Below the pieces are notes generated by a model. The model was given only the letters and a program-made list of their open reading frames with translations. It was not told where the DNA came from and did no database searches. From Hyphomicrobiales bacterium (GTDB taxonomy: Bacteria; Pseudomonadota; Alphaproteobacteria; Rhizobiales; Rhizobiaceae), in assembly GCA_900473685.1 (NCBI GenBank), contig UCNE01000008.1, positions 124,001 through 188,000 of the forward strand: a DNA stretch of 64,000 bases. Reading direction: 5' to 3'. Both the position numbers and the translations under genes were made by a program. Below, in pieces: positions 9,290 through 18,244 of this stretch; positions within the stretch are counted from its first letter, which is position 1, and each line of letters begins with the position of its first letter.

Positions 9290-10282
9290 ATGGCGGTATT
9301 GGTAACGGGCGGCGGCGGCTATATCGGCAGCCATATGGTCTGGGCGTTGCTGGACGCCGGCGAAGAGGTTGTTGTCATCGACCGCCTATCGACCGGTTTT
9401 CGCTGGGCGATCGCGCCGGAAGCGCGTTTCTATGAAGGCGATATCGCCGACGCGGCCCTGATGCGGCAGATTTTTGCCGATAACGATATCGATTCCATCA
9501 TTCATTTCGCCGGTTCGATCGTCGTGCCGGAATCGGTTGCCGATCCGCTGGGGTATTATGAGAACAACACGGTCAAATCCCGCAGCCTGATCGCCAGCGC
9601 GGTTGAGGCGGGCATTCCCTATTTCGTCTTTTCCTCGACGGCCGCGGTTTACGGTACGCCCGACGTGCTGGAGCCGGTGACGGAAAGCGTCAATCTCAAG
9701 CCGGAATCGCCCTACGGCTCATCGAAGCTGATGACCGAGATCATGCTGCGCGACACCGCTGCCGCGCATGCGTTTACCTATACGGCCTTGCGCTACTTCA
9801 ACGTCGCCGGTGCCGATCCGAAGGGCCGCAGCGGCCAATCCTCCGAACTTGCCACGCATCTGATCAAGGTCGCCTGCGCCACAGCACTTGGCAAACGCCA
9901 GTCGATGAGCGTCTTCGGCACCGACTATCCGACCCCGGACGGAACCTGCGTGCGCGACTATATCCATGTCTGGGATCTGGTTCAGGCGCATCTGAAAGCC
10001 TTGCAGCGCATGCGTGCTGGCGGCGGCTCGCTGGCGGCCAATTGCGGTTACGGTCATGGCTTCTCGGTGCTTGAGGTGCTGGATGCCGTGCGCAAGGTTC
10101 ATGGCGCGGACTTCGCCGTCACCGTCTCGGAGCGGCGCGCCGGCGATCCGGCGATGATTGTCGCCAACCCGGCGCTCGCCAAGCAGGAACTCGGCTGGGT
10201 GCCGCAATATGATGATCTAAACGGCATCATCCGCAGCGCGCTGGATTGGGAACTGCATCTGATGCGGAAGAATTCCTACTGA
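9290..10282 (+). CDS. galE: UDP-glucose 4-epimerase
   Basis: A 330-residue extended SDR enzyme that interconverts UDP-glucose and UDP-galactose, supplying galactose for surface polysaccharides. It has the NAD-binding VTGGGGYIGSHM at the N terminus, the catalytic Ser-Thr of FSSTAAVYG, the YxxxK pair in SPYGSSKLMTE, the family motif ALRYFNVAGADP and DGTCVRDYIHVWDL. Length is normal. An AGGAGCAGGC site precedes the ATG. It lies just upstream of a 307-base gap and then the CDP-sugar operon, which fits a glycan role. UDP-glucuronate or GlcNAc epimerase activity is not excluded. Confidence 0.92.
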   Translation: MAVLVTGGGGYIGSHMVWALLDAGEEVVVIDRLSTGFRWAIAPEARFYEGDIADAALMRQIFADNDIDSIIHFAGSIVVPESVADPLGYYENNTVKSRSLIASAVEAGIPYFVFSSTAAVYGTPDVLEPVTESVNLKPESPYGSSKLMTEIMLRDTAAAHAFTYTALRYFNVAGADPKGRSGQSSELATHLIKVACATALGKRQSMSVFGTDYPTPDGTCVRDYIHVWDLVQAHLKALQRMRAGGGSLAANCGYGHGFSVLEVLDAVRKVHGADFAVTVSERRAGDPAMIVANPALAKQELGWVPQYDDLNGIIRSALDWELHLMRKNSY

Positions 10283-10589
10283 TATCCCCGTTTTTGCGCT
10301 TGTCCGGCCTGACGCCGGGCAGGCCGTTTGCTTGGCGCGCGCCGCCTCTCCAGTTTGACGACAGCTTCACCCTCTAGGGTACCAGCCAGAATAGACTGAC
10401 TGGACCCGGAGCATGATCGAGTTTTCGCGCCTAAAGAACCGTATGACCGCAAGGCCTGACGCCCTGCCGTCGAAGGTGCTGCGCGGCCCCGGCCTTACAC
10501 GATCCTCGGTCGACTGCAATTCTGCTTCCTCTCGCCAAGTCATCGCCGGTATCGCCTGCGATCGTCTTTGCGCCTAGCCGGAGGGACGG
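10283..10589. other. Gap between galE and rfbF
   Basis: This 307-base stretch has no recognisable gene. It contains a 54-codon open frame (10413-10577) with a weak CGGAG before its ATG but no known domain or hydrophobic segment, so it is not called. Some leader or promoter for the rfbF operon must lie here. A GC-rich inverted repeat just after galE (around 10305-10325) has no following T-run, so it is not a convincing terminator. Confidence 0.4.
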
Positions 10590-11360
10590 ATGAAAGCTGT
10601 CATTCTTGCCGGCGGTCTTGGGTCGCGTATCGCCGAAGAAACCCATCTGCGGCCGAAGCCGATGATCGAGATCGGCGGACGGCCGATCCTCTGGCACATC
10701 ATGAAACTCTACTACGCCCATGGCGTGCGCGACTTCATCATCTGCTGTGGCTTCAAAGGCTACATGATCAAGGAATATTTCGCCAATTACGGCCTGCACA
10801 TGTCGGACATTACCTTCGACCTGTCGCAGAACTCGATCGAATTTCATCGCCAGAGCGCCGAAAACTGGCGCGTCACACTGGTCGATACGGGTGAAAATTC
10901 GATGACCGGCGGCCGCCTCAAGCGCGTCGCGTCCTATCTCAAGGATGAAGAAGCCTTCTGCTTCACCTATGGCGACGGCGTCAGCAATGTCGATATCGGC
11001 AAGACCATCGCCTTTCACAAGAGCCACGGCAAGCAGGCGACTGTCACCGCCGTGCGCCCGCCGGCGCGGTATGGCGCGCTGCAGCTGGATGGCACCGAGG
11101 TTCAGGGCTTCATCGAAAAACCGGAGGGCGAGGGCGGCTTCATCAATGGCGGCTTCTTCGTGCTTTCACCCCGCGTCATCGACCGGATCGAGGCGGATCA
11201 TTCAAGTTGGGAAGGGGAGCCATTGATGGGACTGGCCAGCGAAGGCGAGTTGCAGGCGTATTTCCACGACGGCTTCTGGCAGCCGATGGATACGTTGCGC
11301 GACAAGAATCATCTGGAAGGCCTGTGGCAGAGCGGCGCCCCACCCTGGAAGAGCTGGTGA
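10590..11360 (+). CDS. rfbF: Glucose-1-phosphate cytidylyltransferase
   Basis: This 256-residue nucleotidyltransferase joins CTP and glucose-1-phosphate to give CDP-glucose, the entry step to CDP-deoxysugars. The N-terminal signature [16 protein letters not shown] and [16 protein letters not shown] are present, as are the family-typical [12 protein letters not shown] and [18 protein letters not shown], and Trp-rich [13 protein letters not shown] at the end. Length equals the usual 256-257. GGAGGGACGG sits immediately before the ATG. Its TGA overlaps the rfbG ATG by one base. It opens a four-gene coupled operon. Confidence 0.97.
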   Translation: MKAVILAGGLGSRIAEETHLRPKPMIEIGGRPILWHIMKLYYAHGVRDFIICCGFKGYMIKEYFANYGLHMSDITFDLSQNSIEFHRQSAENWRVTLVDTGENSMTGGRLKRVASYLKDEEAFCFTYGDGVSNVDIGKTIAFHKSHGKQATVTAVRPPARYGALQLDGTEVQGFIEKPEGEGGFINGGFFVLSPRVIDRIEADHSSWEGEPLMGLASEGELQAYFHDGFWQPMDTLRDKNHLEGLWQSGAPPWKSW

Positions 11361-12445
11361 TGACAATGACACAAGAATTCTGGCGCGGAAAACGGGTGCT
11401 CGTCACCGGGCATACCGGTTTCAAGGGTAGCTGGCTGACGCTGTGGTTGCGCGAACTGGGCGCCGATGTGTCGGGCCTGTCGCTGGCGCCGCAGACAGAT
11501 CCTTCGCTGCATCTTTTGCTTGGCGGCAGCATGGAAGGCCCCGGCATCATCGATATCCGTGATCGCGATGCGGTGACGCATCATGTGCTGAAGACCAAGC
11601 CGCAGATCGTCTTCCATCTGGCGGCGCAGGCTCTGGTGCGCGCCGGTTATCGCAATCCGGCCGAGACCTATGACGTCAACGTCATCGGTACCGCCAACCT
11701 GCTCGACGCCCTGCGGGTGTCGGAGGATGTGCGTTCGATCGTCGTGGTGACGACCGACAAGGTCTACCACAATGCCGAGACGGGCCTTGCCTTCATGGAG
11801 AGTGATCCGCTCGGCGGCCACGATCCCTACAGCGCCAGCAAGGCAGCAGCCGAGATCGTCGCGGCAAGCTACCGCGCCTCGTTTTTTGCCGCCCGCAAGA
11901 TCGGCCTTGCCACGGCGCGCGCCGGCAATGTCATCGGCGGCGGCGACTGGGCGGAAGACCGGCTGATCCCCGATGCCGTGCGGGCTTGGCAGGGTGGCGA
12001 GACACTGGAGGTGCGCCGTCCGCGCGCCGTGCGCCCGTGGCAACACGTACTCGAGCCGCTCGGCGGCTATATGGGGCTGGCCGAGCGCCTATGGCAGATG
12101 CCGGATGGTATCGAGAGCTACAATTTCGGGCCGGATCACGGCGAAGCGGCTTCCGTTGGCGCCGTGCTGAGAATGGCGGAACGGCACTTTGGTGGCGGCG
12201 CGATGGCGCTGGGCGATGGCACCGACGGGCCGCACGAAGCGGGTTATCTGGTGCTCGACAGTGCCCGGGCACGCGCCGACCTCGGTTACCAGCCGCGCTG
12301 GCGTCTGGCCGAAACGGTCAAGCGGACGATGGAATGGTACAGGGCGCAAGGCCAGGGACAGGCGGCACTTGACCTCTGCCTTGGTGATATCCGCGATTTT
12401 TCCGGGCGTGCCGCCAAGGACGAACCTTTGCGGGCCGCCGGATGA
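11360..12445 (+). CDS. rfbG: CDP-glucose 4,6-dehydratase
   Basis: A 361-residue extended SDR that converts CDP-glucose to CDP-4-keto-6-deoxyglucose. The Rossmann motif VTGHTGFKGSWLTLWL with its Lys-Gly-Ser, HLAAQALVRAGY, the TTDKVYHN strand and the YxxxK motif DPYSASKAAAE are all visible, as is NVIGGGDWAEDRLIPD near the substrate site. The start overlaps the rfbF stop (TGATG) and the end overlaps the next gene by ATGA, so translation is coupled along the operon. The C-terminal tail is alanine-rich and variable. Confidence 0.96.
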   Translation: MTMTQEFWRGKRVLVTGHTGFKGSWLTLWLRELGADVSGLSLAPQTDPSLHLLLGGSMEGPGIIDIRDRDAVTHHVLKTKPQIVFHLAAQALVRAGYRNPAETYDVNVIGTANLLDALRVSEDVRSIVVVTTDKVYHNAETGLAFMESDPLGGHDPYSASKAAAEIVAASYRASFFAARKIGLATARAGNVIGGGDWAEDRLIPDAVRAWQGGETLEVRRPRAVRPWQHVLEPLGGYMGLAERLWQMPDGIESYNFGPDHGEAASVGAVLRMAERHFGGGAMALGDGTDGPHEAGYLVLDSARARADLGYQPRWRLAETVKRTMEWYRAQGQGQAALDLCLGDIRDFSGRAAKDEPLRAAG

Positions 12446-13005
12446 GCGTGCGGTTCACGGCCCGCGCAACGCCGCTTGAGGGCCTTTGCGTTATCAGCCG
12501 CAAAACCCTGTCGGACGACCGCGGGTTTCTGTCGCGGCTGTTCTGCGAAGACGATCTTGCAGCCTTCGGCTGGCAGGGGCGCATCGCCCAGCTGAACGAG
12601 ACCGGGACGCTGCACAAGGGCACGGTGCGCGGCATGCACTTCCAGCGCCCGCCGCATGCCGAGATCAAGCTCGTTACCTGCACCCGTGGCCGCGTTCTCG
12701 ACGTCGCCGTCGATATCCGCGCGGGCTCGCCAACGTTTCTTCAGCATTTCGTCGTCGAACTGTCGGAAGACAATGCCTGCTCGCTGCTGATTCCGAAGGG
12801 TTTTGCCCACAGCTTCCAGGCCCTGACTGATGACGTACGGATGATCTATGCGCATTCGCAGCCCTATGCGGCTTCTTTCGAAGGCGGTTTTAATCCGCAG
12901 GACCCGGCGCTTGGTATCGACTGGCCGCTGCCGGTCATCAACCTGTCGCCGCGCGATGCGGCGCATCCCCTGCTGTCGCCGGACTATCGTGGAGTAGCCG
13001 CATGA
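12442..13005 (+). CDS. dTDP-4-dehydrorhamnose 3,5-epimerase family protein
   Basis: A 187-residue cupin-type sugar epimerase of the RmlC family. It has the TLSDDRGFLSRLF strand, the catalytic-His region VRGMHFQRPPHAE, LVTCTRGRVLDVAVDIR, and IPKGFAHSFQAL. In this operon it should act on the CDP-4-keto-6-deoxyglucose made by RfbG, as a 3-, 5- or 3,5-epimerase, before or after C-methylation; which one cannot be told. It is slightly longer than canonical RmlC because of a C-terminal extension. Start and stop both overlap neighbours by four bases (ATGA). Confidence 0.9.
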   Translation: MSVRFTARATPLEGLCVISRKTLSDDRGFLSRLFCEDDLAAFGWQGRIAQLNETGTLHKGTVRGMHFQRPPHAEIKLVTCTRGRVLDVAVDIRAGSPTFLQHFVVELSEDNACSLLIPKGFAHSFQALTDDVRMIYAHSQPYAASFEGGFNPQDPALGIDWPLPVINLSPRDAAHPLLSPDYRGVAA

Positions 13006-14231
13006 AATGCCGTCACTGCGGATCGACGCATATGGTGCCTTTCCTCGACCTCGGGACGGCGCCACCTTCCAATTCCTACGTCACTGCCGATGAGCGGCAC
13101 TTGCCGGAACTCTGGTATCCGCTGGTCATCCACTGTTGCCGGGAATGCCGTCTGGTGCAGACCGAGGATTTTGCCGATCGCGAAACATTCTTCTCCTCGA
13201 GCTATGCCTATTTCAGCTCGTTCTCGACCTCCTGGCTTGATCATGCCGAGCGCTATGTCGCCGATATGCAGGCACGTTTCGGCCTGACTGAAGCCTCGCA
13301 TATCGTCGAGGTGGCGGCCAATGACGGCTATCTGCTGCAATATGCCAAGGCGCGCGGCATCGGCTGCCTCGGCATCGAGCCGACGGCCAGCACGGCTAAG
13401 GCTGCACGGGCGAAGGGCATCGAGATCGTCGAGGAATTCTTCGGCGCAGAACTCGGCGAAAAACTTGCGGCGGAAGGCCGGTCCGCCGATCTGACTGCAG
13501 CCAACAACGTTCTGGCGCATGTGCCTGACATCAACGATTTCGTCGCCGGTTTCGCCCGTCTGCTGAAGGCAAACGGTGTCGCGACCTTCGAGTTTCCGCA
13601 CCTGCTCAACATGGTGCGCGAAGCGCAGTTCGACACCGCCTATCACGAACACTATTCCTATCTGTCGCTGACATCGGTCGCCCGTGTCTTCGCGGCCAAT
13701 GGACTGTCCGTCTTCGATGTCGAGACAACGCCTTGGCATGGGGGCAGCCTGCGTGTGTTCGCGCAGCGCAGCGATACCGGAAGACATCCGGTCGCAAGCA
13801 CCGTGGCTGCGATGCTCGCCGAAGAGCACGCCGCCGGCATGCTGGGCGACACCTTCTACACGGATTTCCAGGAAGCGGCGCAAACCGTGCGTGACGGTTT
13901 CATGGAGTTCCTGATCGAGAGCAGGCGGCAGGGTTTGAAAGTCGCGGCCTACGGTGCTGCGGCCAAGGGCAACACGCTGATCAACTTCTCCGGCGTCAAA
14001 CCCGATCTCTTGTCCTTCGTTGTCGACAAGAATCCGGCCAAGCAGGGCCTCCTGCTTCCCGGCAGCCGTATTCCGATCGTTACGGAAGAATTCCTCAAAG
14101 CCGAAAAACCGGAAAGAGTGGTGATACTGCCATGGAACCTTCAAGCCGAAATCAGACAGCAGCTTTCGTATATCAGCGATTGGGGTGGCAAGTTCGTGAC
14201 CGCAGTGCCGGCGCTGACGGTGCATCCGTAG
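13002..14231 (+). CDS. Sugar C-methyltransferase (TylC3/NovU-like three-domain)
   Basis: This 409-residue enzyme has three parts. First is a zinc-binding N terminus with CRHCG and a second Cys pair in CCREC, plus PPSNSYV. A SAM-binding core follows at about 100-200 (VEVAANDGYLLQYA, NNVLAHVPDI). The C-terminal nucleotide-binding-like domain starts at VAAYGAAAKGNTL and contains VVDKNPAKQG. This is the arrangement of sugar C-3 methyltransferases acting on 4-keto-6-deoxysugars, with His-Glu-His residues in YHEHYSYLS. With RfbF, RfbG and the epimerase it suggests a CDP-linked branched deoxysugar. Its ATG overlaps the epimerase TGA. Confidence 0.9.
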   Translation: MKCRHCGSTHMVPFLDLGTAPPSNSYVTADERHLPELWYPLVIHCCRECRLVQTEDFADRETFFSSSYAYFSSFSTSWLDHAERYVADMQARFGLTEASHIVEVAANDGYLLQYAKARGIGCLGIEPTASTAKAARAKGIEIVEEFFGAELGEKLAAEGRSADLTAANNVLAHVPDINDFVAGFARLLKANGVATFEFPHLLNMVREAQFDTAYHEHYSYLSLTSVARVFAANGLSVFDVETTPWHGGSLRVFAQRSDTGRHPVASTVAAMLAEEHAAGMLGDTFYTDFQEAAQTVRDGFMEFLIESRRQGLKVAAYGAAAKGNTLINFSGVKPDLLSFVVDKNPAKQGLLLPGSRIPIVTEEFLKAEKPERVVILPWNLQAEIRQQLSYISDWGGKFVTAVPALTVHP

Positions 14232-14331
14232 CAGACGGCTCTGTCGCCGTTCTGCCCGAGGACGTGGTTGATACACCCTCCAAGACAGCCGAAACGGCCG
14301 GCATCAAGATCGGCTGAATGCCGTCTTACGG

Positions 14332-14637
14332 CTATTTGCCGCTTTCGCCGAGAAGATCCAGCTCGTGCGCGATCGAATGCTGGATCAGGCGTGCCCAGAT
14401 ATCCTCATAGAAATCCGGGTCGAGCCCAGCCGTCGCGGCGCTCTGGCGGGCATTCCGTCGGACTTCGTCGACGCGGGCGGGAATGTCGGCCTTGAGGCCG
14501 GCGGGTTTCTTGATCTCCGCAGCCCGGCCGATATAGCCCCAGCGCTCCTGGAAAAGCGCCATCAAAGCCTGATCGATCCGGTCGATCTCGACGCGGATTT
14601 CGGCCATCGAGGCGCAATCTGCCGGACGTTTCTGCAT
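14332..14637 (-). CDS. Chorismate mutase, AroQ type
   Basis: A 101-residue all-helical protein of the monofunctional AroQ class, which rearranges chorismate to prephenate for phenylalanine and tyrosine. The signature region IRVEIDRIDQALMALFQER carries the first-helix Arg, followed by YIGRAAEIK with the conserved Lys, DVEVRRNAR-like residues (VDEVRRNAR) and the C-terminal Gln in LIQHSIAHELD. The ATG follows GGAG at eight bases. It lies on the opposite strand in the middle of the sugar cluster. Isochorismate pyruvate lyase (PchB-type) activity is a less likely alternative. Confidence 0.88.
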   Translation of the reverse strand: MQKRPADCASMAEIRVEIDRIDQALMALFQERWGYIGRAAEIKKPAGLKADIPARVDEVRRNARQSAATAGLDPDFYEDIWARLIQHSIAHELDLLGESGK

Positions 14638-14810
14638 GGGTATCTCCGGATGTCTTCAGCACGGTTCTGCTGCATCGCAGGACCGCATGCGACGCTGCTT
14701 ATCAAGCCAGCCGCCTCCTGAAAAGCCGAAAACCGGACATATGGCCAAAGGGTCGCGGGCAAGCCTCGCGAAAGGCGCTGCCGCTAGTCTGCGGCAAACG
14801 GAGAAATTTC

Positions 14811-16028
14811 ATGTTCGCCCAGCCGAAACTGACGATTTGTGTGCCCTCGCGAAACCGCCAGCGCTATTTCCAGGAAACGATCAGAAGCCAGCTGATGAAC
14901 CTGCGGACAGACGTCGAGTACGTTTTTGCCGATAACTCCGATGACGCCTTGATCATGAACGGCTTCATGGAAGACCTTCTTGCCGATCCGCGGGTGAAAT
15001 ACCTGCCGTCGGTGGACCGGGTTCTATCCATGGTCGAAAATTGGGACCGTTGCGTCGAGGCCGCCACCGGCGAATTCATCTGCATGATCGGCGACGACGA
15101 CTATGTGGACGCTGATGTCGCCAGCCTGATTGCGCGGACACAGACCGAGTATTCCAGCGTCGATGTCTTCGCCTGGAGCCGCCTGACCTATAATTGGCCG
15201 GGCAACCGTCCGACCCGTTGCAACGTCGCTGCGCCGCTCTCGACAATCGTACACAGGCTTCCGCGGGCCCCGCTCTATCAGGAGTTCTTTTCCTGGAAGG
15301 GAAGCAAAACCACGCCGAACATGGCGTTCGGGTTCTATCACAGCGCCGTCTCAAAACGCGTAATGGACAAGATCAAGGCGAAGTTCGGCGGAAAATACTG
15401 CGAATACCCGGTCGTCGATTTCGAGAATGTCTGCAAGGTCCTGGTCACTGCCGAGCATGTGTTTTACGCGGAACGTCCCTTTTCGGTTCTCGGTTCCTGC
15501 GCGGAGAGCAACTCCGCGAGACTGAACCAGATCGACAAGGCCAAGGAACAGCACGCTGCCTTCATGAAGGAAGTGGGGCGCAATATCGACGAAGACCCGC
15601 ACATGAAGGATTTTCCATTTCCATCGATGCTCGGTCTTGCTGCCTGTATCGCCCAGACGCAACGTTGGTTTCTGACGCAATACGGCTACAGCCCGATGAC
15701 GGGCTGGGAAGTCAATTTCGCCAAGGCATGCGGCATCAGCTGCAGCAAGATGGCCGGAAGGGCGGACTACGACAAGACAGTCGCAGGCTACCGCGCCGCC
15801 TTTGGCAAATGGAAGGGCGGCAAATATCTGAAGCATTTCCAACCAGCCGACTATGTCGAGATAGCCGATGCAGCCCTCTTCACAGGGGTTTCCAACAACC
15901 ATCTCTATCTCGACGAGAATATTGGTGGCGTACAGACACCGGCAGAGCTCTACCATCTGGTCGATCAGATGCTTTCGCCTCAAGACGCGCTGGATCTGAA
16001 ATCTCACGCGCATTTCAAGGCGGCCTGA
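14811..16028 (+). CDS. Family 2-like glycosyltransferase
   Basis: A 405-residue cytoplasmic protein with a GT-A fold start (KLTICVPSRNRQRYFQETI), the FADNSDD strand, and a nucleotide/metal site Asp95-Asp96-Asp97 in MIGDDDYVDADV. The C-terminal 250 residues are a separate, mostly helical domain. The start follows GGAG at eight bases. It shares length, segment order and many residues with the product at 24342-25469, for example FAWSRLTYNW against LAWNAFQIDR and FGFYHSAVSKR against YGLYHAAIRRS, so the two are paralogues. The donor and acceptor are unknown; a role in decorating the local glycan is inferred from context. Confidence 0.85.
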   Translation: MFAQPKLTICVPSRNRQRYFQETIRSQLMNLRTDVEYVFADNSDDALIMNGFMEDLLADPRVKYLPSVDRVLSMVENWDRCVEAATGEFICMIGDDDYVDADVASLIARTQTEYSSVDVFAWSRLTYNWPGNRPTRCNVAAPLSTIVHRLPRAPLYQEFFSWKGSKTTPNMAFGFYHSAVSKRVMDKIKAKFGGKYCEYPVVDFENVCKVLVTAEHVFYAERPFSVLGSCAESNSARLNQIDKAKEQHAAFMKEVGRNIDEDPHMKDFPFPSMLGLAACIAQTQRWFLTQYGYSPMTGWEVNFAKACGISCSKMAGRADYDKTVAGYRAAFGKWKGGKYLKHFQPADYVEIADAALFTGVSNNHLYLDENIGGVQTPAELYHLVDQMLSPQDALDLKSHAHFKAA

Positions 16029-16104
16029 GGTTTCACATGCGCCGTTGCCTCTGCCTCGTGCCAAAGGGCTCGCGGGTATTTTGACATCGAAAAGGATGCA
16101 AAGC

Positions 16105-16965
16105 ATGATTCAGAATGAAGTCATCATTCCGGCTTCGGCCAAGGACGATTTCGCGATCAAGGGTTATACGATGCTGCCGCAGTTCTATGATGCGCAGCGC
16201 GACGTGGCGCCGATCCAAGAGGGTATCCGGGTCATCCTCGAGCTGCTTTGCCGCAAGTACGAGGTCGATGCGCCGACGGACACGTCCTGGGACGCGATGA
16301 CCAAGGCCTATCCGGCGCTGATCGCCAAGAACCGCGCCTGGGGTGGCGAGGTCTATGATGCCGTCAAGCAGATCCCCGCCTTCATGCAGCTCGTCACCAA
16401 AACCGTGAACCAGACGGTTTTCCAGCACCTGCATCCGGGCTCTATTCCGGGCATTGCGGCTGGCGGCTATGGTATCCGCATCGACAATCCGGGCGAGGAA
16501 AAGTTCCGGGCGCAGTGGCATCAGGAGTTCCCTGGCCAGCTTCGCAGCCTCGACGGCATCGTGTTCTGGACGCCGCTCCTGCCGGTGACGGCGGATATGG
16601 GGCCGGTTCAGATTGCCGAAGGCTCGCATGCCGAAGGCCTGATCCCGGTCTACCGCGACGATGCGGGCCTGGGCAAAAGCGGCGCCTACGCGCTGTACAT
16701 GGACGGTGCCGAGGAGCGCCTGGCGAAATATGAGACGGTCGCGCCGCTGACCCAGCCGGGCGACCTGATCCTGATGGACTTCCTGACCATGCACCAGGGC
16801 GGGCACAATGTATCCGCCATGCCGCGCTGGAGCATCCAGTTCCGCTATTTCAATTTCGCCGATCCGCTCGGCACCCGCATCGGCTGGTGCGGCTCGTTTG
16901 CCGCCGGCGTCGATTTCTCGAAAGTCCTGCCGGAACTGGTGACGGACGGGGAGAAGCCGGTATGA
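16105..16965 (+). CDS. Phytanoyl-CoA dioxygenase (PhyH) family protein
   Basis: A 286-residue Fe(II)/2-oxoglutarate oxygenase-like protein. The likely iron ligands are His in QWHQEFPGQ (HxE), and His in FLTMHQGGHN; the Arg of MPRWSIQFRYF should bind 2-oxoglutarate. The family hydroxylates diverse small molecules. In this cluster it may oxidise a sugar or lipid substituent. I chose the ATG at 16105 because AAAGGA is nine bases upstream; the in-frame ATG at 16096 would abut that site. The stop overlaps the next gene by ATGA. Confidence 0.82.
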   Translation: MIQNEVIIPASAKDDFAIKGYTMLPQFYDAQRDVAPIQEGIRVILELLCRKYEVDAPTDTSWDAMTKAYPALIAKNRAWGGEVYDAVKQIPAFMQLVTKTVNQTVFQHLHPGSIPGIAAGGYGIRIDNPGEEKFRAQWHQEFPGQLRSLDGIVFWTPLLPVTADMGPVQIAEGSHAEGLIPVYRDDAGLGKSGAYALYMDGAEERLAKYETVAPLTQPGDLILMDFLTMHQGGHNVSAMPRWSIQFRYFNFADPLGTRIGWCGSFAAGVDFSKVLPELVTDGEKPV

Positions 16966-18119
16966 CCGCATGCCGGGTCTGCGGATCGCACATTGCTGCG
17001 GCCTCCTATGAGGCCTCGGCACCTGCTCTGACATCGATGATGGCCTTCATCGATGTCCCGACGCTGGCTTATGTCTGCGATGAATGCGGTCACGCGCAAT
17101 GCGCCGATCTGCCCGATATCGACAGCTTCTACGATACGACCTACCGGATTTCGCTGGAATCCGATGATCATGACCAGATCTTCGCCCTGGCTGCGGACGG
17201 CACGCCGATCTTCAGGACCGACCATCAGGCGGCCATCGGCCTGCGCCTTCTTGACCTGCCGCAGGGCGCGTCCATTCTTGATTACGGGGCCGGCAAGGCG
17301 GACACGCTGCGCAAGATGTGCCTGACCCGAAGCGATCTTCATCCGCATGTCTTCGATGTCAGCCGTGACTACGTGCCGGCATGGAACGGCTGGGTGGAAT
17401 CCGGGGATCAGGCGAGTTATACGGTGCCGGATGCGTGGGCTGGCCGGTTCCAGGCGATCATTAGCCATTTCGTCATAGAGCATGTGGCCGAGCCCGTTTC
17501 CTTCCTGAAAACGTTGCGCGGGCTGCTTGCGCCCGGCGGCCGGCTTCTTCTGTCCATGCCGGATGTCGCAGCCAACCCTGGCGACATGACCGTTGCAGAC
17601 CATCTCAATCACTTCAGTATCGCATCCCTGAAAAGGGGTCTGGCACTCTCCGGGTTCTCGCTGCAGACGGTGGACAGTACTGCGTTTCCTGGAGCATTCT
17701 TTATCGTCGCATTCCGTTCCGAACAGACGACAGTGAACGCAGAGGACCGGCAGGAAGCCGCCGATGCCGCAAGGAAAGCCAAGGAAATCTGCGCCTTCTG
17801 GAAACAGGCGACGATCCGCCTTGACGGCGCGGCCAAGCACTTTGCCGGTAGACGTGCAGCCGTCTACGGCTCAGGCTTCTATGGCAGCTGGATTTGCAGC
17901 CGGATCGAAGCGGATGTCGATTTTCGCGTTTTCCTGGATCAGAATCCGAAGCTGCAGGGATCCGTCCACTTCAACAGGCCGGTTCTCTCACCGTCGAAAC
18001 TCGATGACGACGTCGACGTCGTCTTTGTCGGCCTCAATCCGCTGAAGGCCCGCGCCGCCATTGCCGGTCAGGCGGCCCTTCACCGGCCCGGATTGGATCT
18101 CGTCTGGATCGACGGCTGA
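16962..18119 (+). CDS. Three-domain methyltransferase related to sugar C-methyltransferases
   Basis: A 385-residue protein with an N-terminal zinc-binding segment (CRVCGSH and CDECGHAQC), a SAM-binding core at about 95-210 (ASILDYGAGKADTLRK, FVIEHVAEP, LAPGGRLLLSMPD), and a C-terminal Rossmann-like part (AAVYGSGFYGSWI, VFLDQNPKLQG). The same three-part plan is seen in the C-methyltransferase at 13002-14231, but sequence identity looks low, so its substrate probably differs. Its start overlaps the PhyH stop (ATGA), which couples a dioxygenase and a methyltransferase. O- versus C-methylation cannot be decided. Confidence 0.85.
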   Translation: MTACRVCGSHIAAASYEASAPALTSMMAFIDVPTLAYVCDECGHAQCADLPDIDSFYDTTYRISLESDDHDQIFALAADGTPIFRTDHQAAIGLRLLDLPQGASILDYGAGKADTLRKMCLTRSDLHPHVFDVSRDYVPAWNGWVESGDQASYTVPDAWAGRFQAIISHFVIEHVAEPVSFLKTLRGLLAPGGRLLLSMPDVAANPGDMTVADHLNHFSIASLKRGLALSGFSLQTVDSTAFPGAFFIVAFRSEQTTVNAEDRQEAADAARKAKEICAFWKQATIRLDGAAKHFAGRRAAVYGSGFYGSWICSRIEADVDFRVFLDQNPKLQGSVHFNRPVLSPSKLDDDVDVVFVGLNPLKARAAIAGQAALHRPGLDLVWIDG

Positions 18120-18244
18120 ACGGGCCGCCCGGCAATCAGCCTGGCGAAAGGCTTTGGCGATAATCTCATCCTGCCGAGTTGTCTGGGGACGCTGCCATGG
18201 TGGCGGCCTATCCCGGCAGAAATCAGCCAATGCCTGAACGGATC

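Noticed and set aside
10413..10577. 54-codon frame upstream of rfbF
   Set aside because: Weak ribosome site and no recognisable feature; possible leader frame but unsupported.
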